Below, piece by piece: positions 19,641 to 28,353 of a DNA stretch of 64,000 bases. This DNA comes from Mariniblastus fucicola (lineage in GTDB: Bacteria; Planctomycetota; Planctomycetia; Pirellulales; Pirellulaceae), in assembly GCF_008087665.1 (NCBI RefSeq), contig NZ_CP042912.1, positions 248,001-312,000 on the forward strand. The letters are read 5' to 3'. The position numbers and the translations under genes are program-made. Below the pieces are notes generated by a model. The model saw only the letters and a list, made by a program, of their open reading frames with translations. It did not search any database and was not told where the DNA came from. Numbering within the stretch: the stretch's first letter is position 1; the number at the start of each line of letters is the position of its first letter.

Positions 19641-20174
19641 CCCGGAAAGAAGTTGCTGGCTGCGAAAGCGAGCAAAAAGTACTCGTCGATTCTTCGAGTG
19701 TATGTGCGTAATCTTTCATTCAGGGACAAGGAAAACACCATTCTGTCGCCTTGAACCTGCGTAATTCAAAAGCGGCTGTAGATTCCATCTTCCGCTCGTC
19801 AATCAGAGGGTATTCTCCACCGTATTGTTTTCACAGAGCACCATGTTTTCCGCTAACGAACTCTTGTGGAGTTCACTCGATGCCGTCTGCGTTTGAGATG
19901 GGAGATTGCTGTAACTGGGAGAGTCGTTACGGAAGATGCGGGCTCCAAAATCAAGCAATCTTGATTATTGACGCGCCCATCAGCCCCCCACGGTTACAAA
20001 AATGCAGCGTTTTTTCGAGGAATCGACGCATCGCGGCAATCGACGGGTTCCCCGGAACTTCAAGGAGAGTCTCAAACCAAGTGAACCTTGCGTTGCAGAT
20101 TGGGTCAAGAAAAACAGCAAGAAGACCGATACCGTTTTGGTCCGGAAATGCTAAAATCCTGACATCCCCAAATC
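19641..20174. other. Gap with no gene seen, upstream of tRNA
   Basis: About 530 bases lie between the kinase start and tRNA-Val. I see no credible gene. TAAAAT at 20152-20157 could be the -10 of the tRNA promoter, but no good -35 stands at the right distance. Confidence 0.4.
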
Positions 20175-20248
20175 GGACGATTAGCTCAGTTGGCTAGAGC
20201 GCCACGTTGACATCGTGGAGGTCGTTGGTTCAAGTCCAATATCGTCCA
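20175..20248 (+). tRNA. tRNA-Val: tRNA-Val (anticodon GAC)
   Basis: The acceptor stem GGACGAT (20175-20181) pairs perfectly with ATCGTCC (20241-20247), with discriminator A at 20248. The D arm contains AGCTCAGTTGG, the anticodon stem is CCACG/CGTGG around TTGACAT (anticodon GAC), and the T arm carries GGTTCAAGTCC. CCA is not encoded. A hairpin follows at once. Confidence 0.95.
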
Positions 20249-20254
20249 CTATAT

Positions 20255-20284
20255 GACCCCGGAAAACACAGTGTTTTCGGGGTC
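20255..20284 (+). terminator. Hairpin terminator after tRNA-Val
   Basis: GACCCCG and AAAACAC on the left pair with GTGTTTTCGGGGTC on the right, with one bulged G. The hairpin begins six bases after the tRNA end. The trailing T-run is short (TCTTCT). Confidence 0.7.
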
Positions 20285-20689
20285 TTCTGCGTGATACAAA
20301 GTATGCCGCCATATCGGTGATACAAATTTTGTAACGAGCCGTGCAATTTCGGGGACGCACTTCGCGATGCTTCCGGATTTCGCATTAGCGCCAAAAAATC
20401 GACGCAGGTGGGAATCCGTCGTCGCATAGGATGAACTGCGTCATGTTGATGCGGCGATGTCAGATTCATAAATACGTAGCTCAATCGTCGCTGCGGTCCG
20501 ACAAGCCGCTATCAGTTTGGGCAACACTCCTGCTCTTTGCGCGGCAGCTACATCCATCCGGGGCTTCTTGAGCTCGACGATCAGGTCGTTGGCGGAAGAG
20601 TGTGAATGTAGCGAAAGTCGATCAGAAATGACGATTGCTGAAAACCGATTCGCGAACGCGTTTCCGCTGCTAGGCTTTAACGTCGTAGA
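20285..20689. other. Gap with no gene seen
   Basis: About 400 bases hold no credible coding region. The 10-base direct repeat GTGATACAAA occurs at 20291-20300 and 20317-20326. I looked for integrase remnants next to the tRNA and found none I could support. Confidence 0.4.
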
Positions 20690-21553
20690 TTAAGGTCGAA
20701 GACCAGTCGGTAAACCGTTTGGGTAGACGGTGTCGATAACGTCTTTGATATAAGCTTGTCGATTCGCTGGTTTAGGATGCGTGCTCATCATCTCCGGCGG
20801 CCCTCCGCCTCCGCTGGCGTCCTCAAGGATGCTCATAACCTGAATCATGGCTCTCGGGTCATAGCCAGCTTCAACGCAGAGTTCGACACCCCACTTGTCT
20901 GACTCAAGTTCATCGTCGCGACCGTACTTCATGTTCACCATGTTGGCGACGGCTGCAGCCATTTGAGCCGATTGCTGACCACCCCCTGCAACGCCAGTCG
21001 CGCTAACAAGGCCCTGTGTCAACTTCTGCTTGGCCATTCTCTGTGCACCGTGCCGCATCAGTACATGGCCAATCTCGTGGCCAATCACACCAGCCAGTTG
21101 CCCCTCCGTTTCAAGTCGATTGTAGAGTGCCGCAGTGATAAAGACCTGTCCTCCCGGCAATGCAAACGCGTTAACCGTTTTGTCGTCAGCCAAAAGGTGA
21201 AAGTCGAACTTGAACGGATTCTCACCATTGTTCTTTCGGACGACTTTTTGAACCGCAACCAGCAATTTACTTCCAATGTCATCGACGTGTTGTTGAGCTT
21301 GTTGATCAGGATGCAGGCCACCGTGCTGCTGCGCCATTTCTGGTGCAGCCTGCAAGCCCAAGGCGATTTCTTCATCTGGCGACATCGCGACTCGTTGAGT
21401 TTCTCCGGTGATCGGGTTTTCGTCACCCATGGAAAAATAGGAAATCACAGAGAACAGAGCAATCGCCCCGGCAATCAGAAACCGGACAGGGATACCAATG
21501 CTTTGTTTTCGAGGACGAGTGTCGCTGTTTCGATAAGCGTAGTTCGTGGACAT
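20690..21553 (-). CDS. M48-family zinc metalloprotease, membrane-anchored
   Basis: An N-terminal membrane or signal helix (residues about 23-42) is followed by an M48 peptidase with HEIGH at 159-163 as zinc site and ELESD at 215-219 supplying the third ligand. FALPGGQVFIT before the zinc helix is typical of the BepA/LoiP/YggG group, which degrades or refolds misassembled envelope proteins in the periplasm. The gene follows a small membrane-protein gene after three bases, so they form a two-gene operon, with a full-consensus sigma-54 site upstream of the pair. Confidence 0.9.
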   Translation of the reverse strand: MSTNYAYRNSDTRPRKQSIGIPVRFLIAGAIALFSVISYFSMGDENPITGETQRVAMSPDEEIALGLQAAPEMAQQHGGLHPDQQAQQHVDDIGSKLLVAVQKVVRKNNGENPFKFDFHLLADDKTVNAFALPGGQVFITAALYNRLETEGQLAGVIGHEIGHVLMRHGAQRMAKQKLTQGLVSATGVAGGGQQSAQMAAAVANMVNMKYGRDDELESDKWGVELCVEAGYDPRAMIQVMSILEDASGGGGPPEMMSTHPKPANRQAYIKDVIDTVYPNGLPTGLRP

Positions 21554-21556
21554 GAT

Positions 21557-21931
21557 TTATACCTTTTCTGTCGCGGGTTCTCTGTGTGAAACTGTTGATT
21601 CAGTTCTTGCGTCTTCGCTGTTCCAGTTCGTTGGTTGAGGCTCTTGTCGCACCACACGATTTCGCTCATGGTGCGGCGCATTAGTCAAGTACTTGGAAAA
21701 AACAGCCTTGTGCATCGTCAACAGGAAAGAAAAAACTGCCACCATCGCGAACAGGCTCATCAATGGTGTTAGCGATGCCGTCGTTCCGATGAAAATTGAA
21801 AAGAACAGGTATCCGACGTACGCCGGCCAATCGACCGGAAAGAGGTAGTCGATCAGCACCAGCAGGATCGAGGCACCCAGCAGGCTCCAAAGAATGACTG
21901 GATCATTCAGAAACAGAAGTACTTCGTTCAT
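21557..21931 (-). CDS. Small membrane protein, 124 aa
   Basis: It has three hydrophobic helices in the first 85 residues (VILWSLLGASILLVLIDYLF; YVGYLFFSIFIGTTASL; SLFAMVAVFSFLLTM) and a polar, probably cytosolic tail. No named family is recognised. Close coupling with the M48 protease suggests a partner or substrate adaptor. It is the first gene after the sigma-54 site at 22008-22023, with a leader of roughly 65 bases. Confidence 0.7.
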   Translation of the reverse strand: MNEVLLFLNDPVILWSLLGASILLVLIDYLFPVDWPAYVGYLFFSIFIGTTASLTPLMSLFAMVAVFSFLLTMHKAVFSKYLTNAPHHERNRVVRQEPQPTNWNSEDARTESTVSHREPATEKV

Positions 21932-22007
21932 GAGAATTTACCTTCGCAGAATTCTTGCCGTAGTTACGCGACAGCCCGACTAATGGAGACTTAACGGTTT
22001 CACCGTT

Positions 22008-22023
22008 TGCAATTGACGTGCCA
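22008..22023 (-). promoter_or_regulatory. Sigma-54 -24/-12 promoter, full consensus
   Basis: Read on the minus strand the sequence is TGGCACGTCAATTGCA. It matches TGGCACG-N4-TTGCA at every position, with GG-N10-GC spacing. It lies about 77 bases before the small membrane-protein start and faces it. Confidence 0.78.
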
Positions 22024-22353
22024 GCTTGATGGTTCAACGGATTGGCGTGCACATTGGACGATTTGTGATCACTCAAGCTGCAGGTTGATGCGAACGACTG
22101 TGATTGCGACCTGTCGAGCCCCAGCATGGTTCCAAGCGACCAGCCTACTGGACGCGTTGTCGTCTACTTGCGTCAGTGTGCGAAGTGCTAGGGAGGCCGC
22201 CAACTCTACTTACCCCTCTGGACCAGTGGTTCGACTTGCAAATTTCTTGATTCGTTGCGGCACGCAATTCGTGAATAGCGACGACCTTTGAGTACCATTG
22301 GTTCGACCAAATCGGATAGCCTGTTGGAGAGCGAGGCCACTTGTTAGTCGTAG
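22024..22353. other. Gap with no gene seen
   Basis: About 330 bases lie between the sigma-54 site and the end of the flavoprotein gene. No gene is supported. The part next to the promoter could hold activator sites, but no clear palindrome was seen. Confidence 0.35.
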
Positions 22354-23706
22354 TCAAACCATCTGACGGACGTTGTAAGTCGAGGTGGGAAACGCAAGCA
22401 ATGTCGATTTTAAATCAGACGCCTTGCCGTTTAGCTTCATCACAACTGCAAACAGATTGATTAAGTCATCGGCGCCCGGCGACAATACATGGGCACCCAG
22501 AATCCGATCTGTTTCCTTCTCGATGATCAGCTTGTACGCGGCTGTCGTTTCGCAGACTTTTGAGACTGTTCCCCAATCGGACGCGTCCTTCGCTTCAACT
22601 CGAAATGACTTGCCGGTTGCATGCGCCTGACCCTCAGTGAGTCCAACCGAAGCCAGCGGCGGGATCGTGAAAACAACTGCCGGAATGGGGTTGTAGTCGA
22701 CTTCGATCGGTTTATCGTTTAAAAGATTCTTGGTCACTGTATAGCCTTCTGCACTGGCCGTAGGAGTCAACGGAGCCACCCCGGTCGCTGCACAATCTCC
22801 AGCTGCGTAAACCATTGGGTTGGATTTGCTGCGTAAGAACCTGTCTACGGCAACACCTTGGTTCGCATCGAAATCAACGTTACCTGCCTCCAGGTTGAGT
22901 TCGGACAAGTTGGGTACGCGACCAGCTCCATGTACGACCAGATCAGCCTGCACGGTTTGTGAGTTGCCGTCTTTTGAATAAGTCACGCAGTAACAGCCAT
23001 TTGCTTCTTCCACTTTTTCTACCGCCGCTTCGGTCACGACATTGATTCCGATTTCCCTGCTCTTCACGATCAGAGAATCGACAAGGTTCGATTCAAAATG
23101 ACCCAGCGGTTGGTTACTCCGCTCCAAAATGGTCACTTCAGAATCGGCTCGTGCGGCAACGTGAGCAAACTCAAACGAAATATAGCCGCCGCCGATGAAC
23201 ACGACGTTCTTGGGCAAGTTCGACAAATTCATGAACTCATCACTAAGCGTGATCAGCTCCTCCCCGTCAATCTCCAACGGACGGGGCTTGGCTCCCGTAG
23301 CGATCAAAACGTGTTTGGGCTGGATCGTTTCGTCACCGATCCTCAGCTGCGTTGCCGAAATGAATTCGGGGCTGCCGAGAAACGTCTCGATACCTTTTTC
23401 TTCGTAGGCTTTGCGGCTATCTTTCGGAATTCCTTCGACGAATGAGTTTTTGAACGCGACTAAATTGGACCAGTTGATCTTGATGTCGCCCGCATCACAC
23501 AGTTTTCCATCGCTACGACGTGCCGCGTCGACGACTGCTGCCGCGTGAACGAAAACCTTTTTCGGATTGCAACCACGCAATGCACAAGTGCCGCCGAATT
23601 CGCGCGACTCAGCGATCCCAACCTCCCATCCCGCCGCCGCACACTTTTTCGCTGCATCTCCAGCGGCCGGCCCCGTGCCAATTATCAGCAAATCAAACTC
23701 TCTCAT
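22354..23706 (-). CDS. FAD/NAD(P)-dependent disulfide oxidoreductase (glutathione reductase/lipoamide dehydrogenase class)
   Basis: A class I pyridine-nucleotide disulfide oxidoreductase. FAD binding is shown by LLIIGTGPAAGDAAKK (residues 6-21), the redox pair by CALRGC (C41 and C46), and NAD(P) binding by VVFIGGGYISFEFAH. The C-terminal dimerisation domain (from about residue 335) has the usual HVLSPGADDLIN, where a His-x4-Glu pair would normally be expected; the catalytic His is replaced by this less usual segment. The substrate could be glutathione, mycothiol, lipoamide or metal ions. The chosen ATG has GAAGGA six bases upstream. A sigma-54-type site lies upstream. Confidence 0.87.
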   Translation of the reverse strand: MREFDLLIIGTGPAAGDAAKKCAAAGWEVGIAESREFGGTCALRGCNPKKVFVHAAAVVDAARRSDGKLCDAGDIKINWSNLVAFKNSFVEGIPKDSRKAYEEKGIETFLGSPEFISATQLRIGDETIQPKHVLIATGAKPRPLEIDGEELITLSDEFMNLSNLPKNVVFIGGGYISFEFAHVAARADSEVTILERSNQPLGHFESNLVDSLIVKSREIGINVVTEAAVEKVEEANGCYCVTYSKDGNSQTVQADLVVHGAGRVPNLSELNLEAGNVDFDANQGVAVDRFLRSKSNPMVYAAGDCAATGVAPLTPTASAEGYTVTKNLLNDKPIEVDYNPIPAVVFTIPPLASVGLTEGQAHATGKSFRVEAKDASDWGTVSKVCETTAAYKLIIEKETDRILGAHVLSPGADDLINLFAVVMKLNGKASDLKSTLLAFPTSTYNVRQMV

Positions 23707-23824
23707 TGTGAATCCTTCAAATCCAGACTTTTTTGTCACCCACGCGGGCTTGGAGAGCATCACGCGATCTTACTCATGCCACTACGAGTACTTCTTGATT
23801 GCAAGAGTCCATCGTGCTGCAAGG

Positions 23825-23840
23825 TGCAATTGCCATGCCG
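23825..23840 (-). promoter_or_regulatory. Sigma-54 promoter ahead of flavoprotein gene
   Basis: The minus strand reads CGGCATGGCAATTGCA. It differs from TGGCACG-N4-TTGCA at the first base and by T for C at the sixth. Spacing is correct. It lies in the gap between two same-strand genes, about 120 bases before the flavoprotein start. Confidence 0.6.
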
Positions 23841-23875
23841 TGACGAACGCACACGCGAACTTGCATTCAATCCTT

Positions 23876-24538
23876 CTATTGATCAGAGGCAGGAAAAATC
23901 AATAGCTCATCTGCCTGTTCGTCAATGATTAAACGAATTGCTTGTTCCTGCTTTTCGAGCGCCGTCTGGGCTGCCGATTCGATGTTGGATTTGACGGTCG
24001 ACCGAGTCAAAAAGTTTGCTGTCGTTTCAATTTCCAAATCAAGTTTCGTCACAAATTTGGCTTTGCCCTCGTTGTCAGGAACTAACGCTAGCGTTGCGGA
24101 GTATTGTTGAATCGGCCCGGAGGGTTGTTTCAGTTTATTGGTAACGTGCAATCTCTCGCGCACGATGTCAACGTTTTGCATCAACACGATGTCGTGTTCA
24201 CCAAGATAGGCATCGTTGGTTCGGACGATCAGTTCGCCTTCCCCGTCGACTTGCCAATCGCGTTTGAGCAGTGGTCGTTCGATATCAAAATCCATGTTCA
24301 GCCACTTCTGATCCAATAGCTCCGCATCAGCCATCGCAACCAGTTTCTTCGCGGCGTTAGTCCGCACCATTATCTTGCGGGCTCGCTCCATTGGTACGTC
24401 GACCGTAAAACCATGTTCTGCGGACGATGTCGCAGACAACGGACTTGAAGGAACTAGCCCGTAGACGACAACTGCCAGGATCACGACTGCGGCGCCCGCA
24501 GGGATAAAGATTGCCAGTTTCGATTTTAAGTTCTTCAT
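23876..24538 (-). CDS. Membrane-anchored SRPBCC-like protein, 220 aa
   Basis: One N-terminal membrane helix (LAIFIPAGAAVVILAVVVYGLV) is followed by an outside domain. Its strand order and C-terminal helix (SNIESAAQTALEKQEQAIRLII) resemble the START/SRPBCC fold, which binds lipids or other hydrophobic ligands. This family call is tentative. The start is an ATG 61 codons inside the longest open frame, because it places the membrane helix at the N-terminus and stands 54 bases after a strong sigma-54-type site. Confidence 0.65.
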   Translation of the reverse strand: MKNLKSKLAIFIPAGAAVVILAVVVYGLVPSSPLSATSSAEHGFTVDVPMERARKIMVRTNAAKKLVAMADAELLDQKWLNMDFDIERPLLKRDWQVDGEGELIVRTNDAYLGEHDIVLMQNVDIVRERLHVTNKLKQPSGPIQQYSATLALVPDNEGKAKFVTKLDLEIETTANFLTRSTVKSNIESAAQTALEKQEQAIRLIIDEQADELLIFPASDQ

Positions 24539-24591
24539 GGGCTTGTTCTGGTTTGAGTTGGAGTCTTGGGGTCGATACCTTCTTCCAGTTG

Positions 24592-24607
24592 AGCAAGCGT
24601 CATGCCA
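24592..24607 (-). promoter_or_regulatory. Sigma-54 promoter ahead of SRPBCC-like gene
   Basis: The minus strand reads TGGCATGACGCTTGCT, matching TGGCAYG-N4-TTGCW throughout. It stands about 55 bases before the ATG at 24538, which independently supports that short start. Confidence 0.72.
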
Positions 24608-25498
24608 GGATTCTGCAAACTTGGGCTCTCCGTAACGGTTCTTTACCCTCATTGGTTGCTGGTGAATCGAAACTGACGATAGAGAATACTGATCTCGATG
24701 ACCCCGCGCCCGCGTTGCCAAAACGGTATGTCGTTGCGACCTTTTTCAGAGTTGGCTGGTGGACTTGCAGCCATGCATGTGGGTCAATAGAACGTTCATG
24801 CTGAACGAGGTTTCCAGAATCCAATGTAGCCGGTTAGATACGAGCCGGTTAGATACGAGCGTTCTGGTGGGTCAACAATGTCTCATCGTTTACATCTCTC
24901 GACGCGACGAGTCGCAACTGATTGTGTCGCTCCGCATCTGCAAACCGCCTCTGCTCATAGCTCGGTTCATTTCCTTCGCGTTCGGGAGAGAGCCAGATCT
25001 GATGAAGATCGTCGGTTCCGTCTGCGAAGGATTGAGTTCACTGTGCGTGATACCGGTTCCCGCGCTCCTCCGCTGAACTTTGCCGGACGCAGGATTTTCC
25101 ATTGCCAATCGAGTCCTTCTCTTCGAGAGCCCCTCGTGCACATCATTCGGAGATGATCGGTCGACCAGATAACAAGAGCATAGAGAAAGTGTCTGTGGGG
25201 CGAGTTCAGTCGCCCTAGAAACGTGCTGAAGAGCGGGTCAGATTTCAGGGATCGTTGACTGGTGCTGGCAGGCAGCTCGTGCGAAGCATGGACGGTATTC
25301 TTCAGACGCCACGGGGTGCTCGTCCTCCCAGGATCTACGTCGACGTGAGGGGACGAGGGTGACATTGCGACTGGAGCACGCCAATTCAACCAGCATCTCG
25401 CCGTAGAAACGAAATTTGATATATGATGGTCGCAAGCCAGGCGGGTTCGCGTCCGGCTAGTCAAACGACCATGCGAAGAATAAATCTCAGGAAATTCG
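24608..25498. other. Gap with no gene seen
   Basis: Nearly 900 bases lie between divergent genes. A long open frame on the minus strand (24967-25560) has low-complexity Arg/Ser composition and no recognisable fold, so I do not call it. A 15-base tandem repeat is listed separately. Confidence 0.4.
24828..24857 (+). repeat. 15-base perfect tandem repeat
   Basis: AGCCGGTTAGATACG occurs twice head-to-tail (24828-24842 and 24843-24857), followed by a partial AGC. It is intergenic. It could be a slippage product or a protein-binding site. Confidence 0.6.
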
Positions 25499-26293
25499 AT
25501 GTTGCATTCACTCAAACAACCTCTCTGCCGGTTCTTTTCAATTTTGCTAATCGCTGGCACGGTCTGTGGCTCATTGGCTGTCGGCCAGGAACTCGACCCC
25601 CAGCAAGACGAATGGGTGGCTCACTACTCCAAACAGCCGAACGCGCCGAAGCCCAGCGAGATGTTGCTCAACACCGATGAAGAGCCCGATCTTACCGAAG
25701 GCTTTGAGTCATTGTTCAACGGGGAAGACCTGAGTGGCTGGGTGGCCCGAGGCGGCAGTTGCACTTTTGAGATTAAAGACAGAATCATTGTTGGCACATG
25801 CGTAAAAGGATCCAAAAGCACTTACCTGTGCACGAAGAAGGAAGACTATAAAGACTTCATTTTCACCTGTGACTTGAAACTGGAAATTGACGGTAACACT
25901 GGAGTTCAGTTTCGATCGCGATCTGCTGCAGGAAAGAAAGCTGGCTTGGAATCGGAGGTCGTTTCGGGGCCACAAGTGGAGATTGAAGGCCAAGGCAAAA
26001 AAGGGAGAAACTGGTCGGGCGGTATTTATGGCCAGAGTTGTGGCGGCTACTTCTATCCGTTGTGGTTGAAAGAGCACGAAGCTGCTCGTGCCGCAGAAAG
26101 TAAGACCGGATGGAATCGCGTAACGATTTCCGCCAAAGGAAATGTCGTGAAGACATGGATCAACGGCGTCCCCGTAACGCATTGGGTCGGTGACGGAACC
26201 TATTCGACAGGCTTCTTTGCGTTGCAAGTCCACCAAGGCAAAGCTGGTACGATTTTGTTCAAGAATTTGAAGGTCAAGGAACTGGCGGAATAG
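25499..26293 (+). CDS. 3-keto-disaccharide hydrolase domain (DUF1080) exported protein
   Basis: A signal peptide (residues about 10-30, ending SLAVGQ) is followed by one DUF1080 concanavalin-like beta-jellyroll. The family marks are present: GFESLFNGEDLSGW at the domain start, a strand DFIFTCDLKLEIDGNTGVQFRS, the GPQVEIE and GGIYG segments, WNRVTISAKGN with a following TWINGVPV, and a final GTILFKNLKVKEL. Members cleave 3-keto-glycosides or bind glycans in the periplasm, and planctomycetes have many. The gene stands alone. The N-terminal linker (residues 31-60) is unassigned. Confidence 0.9.
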   Translation: MLHSLKQPLCRFFSILLIAGTVCGSLAVGQELDPQQDEWVAHYSKQPNAPKPSEMLLNTDEEPDLTEGFESLFNGEDLSGWVARGGSCTFEIKDRIIVGTCVKGSKSTYLCTKKEDYKDFIFTCDLKLEIDGNTGVQFRSRSAAGKKAGLESEVVSGPQVEIEGQGKKGRNWSGGIYGQSCGGYFYPLWLKEHEAARAAESKTGWNRVTISAKGNVVKTWINGVPVTHWVGDGTYSTGFFALQVHQGKAGTILFKNLKVKELAE

Positions 26294-26471
26294 GATCGCA
26301 GTTCAACGGTTGGCTTCGTATGAGTGGGTTGAAGCCTCGCTCGCGATATTTGTAAAACCAGAAGGCAAAGCAGCGGCAAATCTGTTGAAAATCGCCGCTT
26401 ACTTTGACTTCATCTGCCCCGCGACGCTCGTATTGGAATTAAGAGCCGCGAATTTAGATCGGTGTCTCGAT

Positions 26472-26699
26472 CTACCAAGGTTTCATTTTCCACCCAAGTA
26501 CAAAGCCGACGCCCAAGCAGCACATCGCCACGACGTCCGGACGTTCTTGTGCGTAGTGCTCGAAGCAGTCTAACGCGTCCTGCGCCGTTTCACTCAAGCT
26601 CGGCGGCTCAGTTGTGCGGTGTCGACTAGTCGTAACGCCCGGACCAGTTCGGCCACGTTCCGTTGATTGTTCCGTAGTTGCAGTTGAGTTGACTGACAC
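26472..26699 (-). CDS. Small membrane-anchored stress protein, 75 aa
   Basis: A Thr/Ser/Arg-rich N-terminal half leads to an amphipathic helix (TAQDALDCFEHYAQERPDVV) and one C-terminal hydrophobic helix (VAMCCLGVGFVLGW) with small-residue spacing. That is the layout of ElaB/YqjD/DUF883-type proteins. The start is GTG with AAGGAGAG seven bases upstream. It is the last gene of a run of six small envelope genes read in the same direction. Confidence 0.65.
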   Translation of the reverse strand: MSVNSTATTEQSTERGRTGPGVTTSRHRTTEPPSLSETAQDALDCFEHYAQERPDVVAMCCLGVGFVLGWKMKPW

Positions 26700-26774
26700 A
26701 GCTCTCTCCTTGTTAGTTCTATCGTAAGTTTGATTTGTCGTTAGTTGATCGATGGTTGGGTGCGAAAACCCATG

Positions 26775-27230
26775 CTATCGACGCTTGAGTGTTTGCTTTA
26801 GCCAGTCAACGTTTTTCGAGAACTCAGATTGAGATCGCCTGAAACTGTTACCGGCCTTTTTAAGTTTTATGAATCCAATTGCGGTCACCATCACGCCAAC
26901 GGAAAAGCTTGCGGCGACGACGATCGCGAATGACATTGCGATTGATGTATCCAGGGTTTCGTGCAGCAGGTGTACGGCAGCGAACATCCCGACCGGTAGG
27001 CAGGCCAGCAAAACCAACACCCCCGCAAGTAAAATCGCAGCTGAAACATAGGTCCGCTCAATCGTCTCTGTCGTATCACGCTTCAGCAGTTTCAGTTGCA
27101 ATTCGCCCAGCGAAATCACATCGCTGAACATTCCTCCCAAACCTCTGGCCACGTTGGATGGCGGAAGCCGTCGAGAACTGTCCACCTTTTGCCGCCGGCG
27201 TCGGTCGTTAAACAATGTGTCGGCACTCAT
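26775..27230 (-). CDS. Phage-holin-like/YqjE-type membrane protein, 151 aa
   Basis: Two long membrane helices (YVSAAILLAGVLVLLACLPVGMFA and SFAIVVAASFSVGVMVTAIGFI) are separated by a short loop. They are preceded by an amphipathic region SLGELQLKLLKRD and followed by a basic tail that contains WLKQTLKRR. This is the Holin-X/YqjE (DUF1469) layout, usually found next to YqjD/ElaB-type genes, as here. The ribosome-binding site is GGAAAT. Likely role: inner-membrane organisation under stress; not proven. Confidence 0.75.
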   Translation of the reverse strand: MSADTLFNDRRRRQKVDSSRRLPPSNVARGLGGMFSDVISLGELQLKLLKRDTTETIERTYVSAAILLAGVLVLLACLPVGMFAAVHLLHETLDTSIAMSFAIVVAASFSVGVMVTAIGFIKLKKAGNSFRRSQSEFSKNVDWLKQTLKRR

Positions 27231-27234
27231 TTGT

Positions 27235-27444
27235 CTATTTCCTTTTCAAAATCAGGCCGGACACAATTCCGATCGCCAAACCTGCGGCAACAATCGTCAT
27301 CGGTTTTGCGGCTGCGTAGTCTCGTACTTTGGACAGAATCTCGGATCCGAGCTGTAGCTGAGAATTGTCCTGATCAGACTCGCGTTGGTCGTCTCCGACG
27401 CGTCGGTCATCGTCTGAGAAACGGTTTTGGTATCTGGCAATCAT
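27235..27444 (-). CDS. Small ElaB/YqjD-like membrane protein, 69 aa
   Basis: A charged N-terminal half (DDDRRVGDDQRESDQDN) is followed by an amphipathic helix (LGSEILSKVRDYAAAKP) and a C-terminal glycine-spaced membrane helix (MTIVAAGLAIGIVSGLILKRK). This matches the tail-anchored DUF883-type plan. Its ATG overlaps the TAA of the previous gene by one base (TAATG), so translation is probably coupled. Only four bases separate it from the holin-like gene. Confidence 0.7.
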   Translation of the reverse strand: MIARYQNRFSDDDRRVGDDQRESDQDNSQLQLGSEILSKVRDYAAAKPMTIVAAGLAIGIVSGLILKRK

Positions 27445-27878
27445 TATGCTGTCTCGCTATTCGGTGGGGCGGCTTTTTCGCCGAGTTTCTGCATCACAAC
27501 TCCGGCCGCGGTCTGCATCCCCAATCGCAAAAGTGATTGAGTCAAACCCGCAAACATTCCGCTGCCGCGTTTGACGCGTTGGGGTGGCGCGACAACGAGT
27601 TTGTCTTTGCGGACAAGCCTCGCAATCCGGTCAGGGTCTGCGCTGACATAGTCTTTCTTCTTTGGAATCACCATATAGCCCGCAGCGGCGCAGACAGCCA
27701 GCGCGAACATCGGCTTGGCTTTTACATACTGTTTCCAGTTGCCCAACGCGTTGGTTCCATCGACAAACTGTTCAACATCGGAATCGAACTCGAGCCTGTG
27801 TTGCTGCATCTGAGAACGGATTTGTTCGGCAGTCAGTTGCTCGGGCGTATGGGAATCGGATGTTGAATTAAGTGCCAT
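27444..27878 (-). CDS. DUF3618-like/YqjD-type membrane protein, 144 aa
   Basis: The N-terminus has an amphipathic helix with EQIRSQMQQHRLEFDSDVEQF, of the type at the start of DUF3618 proteins. It is followed by NWKQYVKAKPMFALAVCAAAGYMVIP, a single membrane segment, and a basic cytosolic or surface tail with a second hydrophobic patch (SLLRLGMQTAAGVVMQ). I start at the ATG of MALNSTSD, because the upstream open extension has no helix-compatible composition. It is part of the CsbD-led cassette and is coupled to the next gene. Confidence 0.68.
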   Translation of the reverse strand: MALNSTSDSHTPEQLTAEQIRSQMQQHRLEFDSDVEQFVDGTNALGNWKQYVKAKPMFALAVCAAAGYMVIPKKKDYVSADPDRIARLVRKDKLVVAPPQRVKRGSGMFAGLTQSLLRLGMQTAAGVVMQKLGEKAAPPNSETA

Positions 27879-27958
27879 GGGACTGGTGCATTGGTGGGAG
27901 AAGTGAATGATGCGTGAATCGGATGTTGCGGCGTCGCAAATGCTTGTCAAATGAGCGA

Positions 27959-28261
27959 TTAGCTCATGTAGCGGTCCGGGATGACGTTCTCCAGAGTCGA
28001 TCGGAGGTTGCCAGTGCCCGACTGCAAGTAGTCCCCGACCCGCCGGGTCAGTCGCTCACGGCGTGTGCGTTCCGAAGAAAATAGTGTGCTCAGCAGCAAG
28101 CCTGCGCCGACTCCGAGACCAATAACCAGCAAGGCTGAGTTGACCGGGTTTTCCTGAACGCATTCCTGAACTGCTCCAGGCGACTGATTCGTATCCGCTG
28201 AAGCGGCGCCGTTTTCGTTGTCTACAGCGTAGTAGCGGTCGTGTTTGAGATTGGATGCCAT
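27959..28261 (-). CDS. Glycine-zipper membrane protein, 100 aa
   Basis: A polar N-terminus leads through AVQECVQENPVNSALLVIGLGVGAGLLLSTLF, where an ENP-type helix cap precedes a glycine-spaced membrane helix, as in YqjD/DUF883 tails. A basic amphipathic tail (RTRRERLTRRVGDYL) follows. The ribosome-binding site AAGGAACT is well placed. It is the second gene of the cassette after CsbD. Confidence 0.7.
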   Translation of the reverse strand: MASNLKHDRYYAVDNENGAASADTNQSPGAVQECVQENPVNSALLVIGLGVGAGLLLSTLFSSERTRRERLTRRVGDYLQSGTGNLRSTLENVIPDRYMS

Positions 28262-28353
28262 GACTCAGTTCCTTTTGAATGGATGTATTTTTAGTGTCGT
28301 GAAAGCTCGCGGTTTTCGTACTTGTATTCGGCGAAGCGTTCGGCTGGCTGGCT

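Noticed and set aside
20230-20689. Integrase or attachment site next to tRNA-Val
   Set aside because: No copy of the tRNA 3' end is repeated nearby and no recombinase fragment can be read; only a short direct repeat is present.
24967-25560. Open frame of 197 codons on the minus strand
   Set aside because: Composition is Ser/Arg-rich without hydrophobic core, and its 5' end overlaps the signal-peptide region of the DUF1080 gene on the other strand. No ribosome-binding site was seen.
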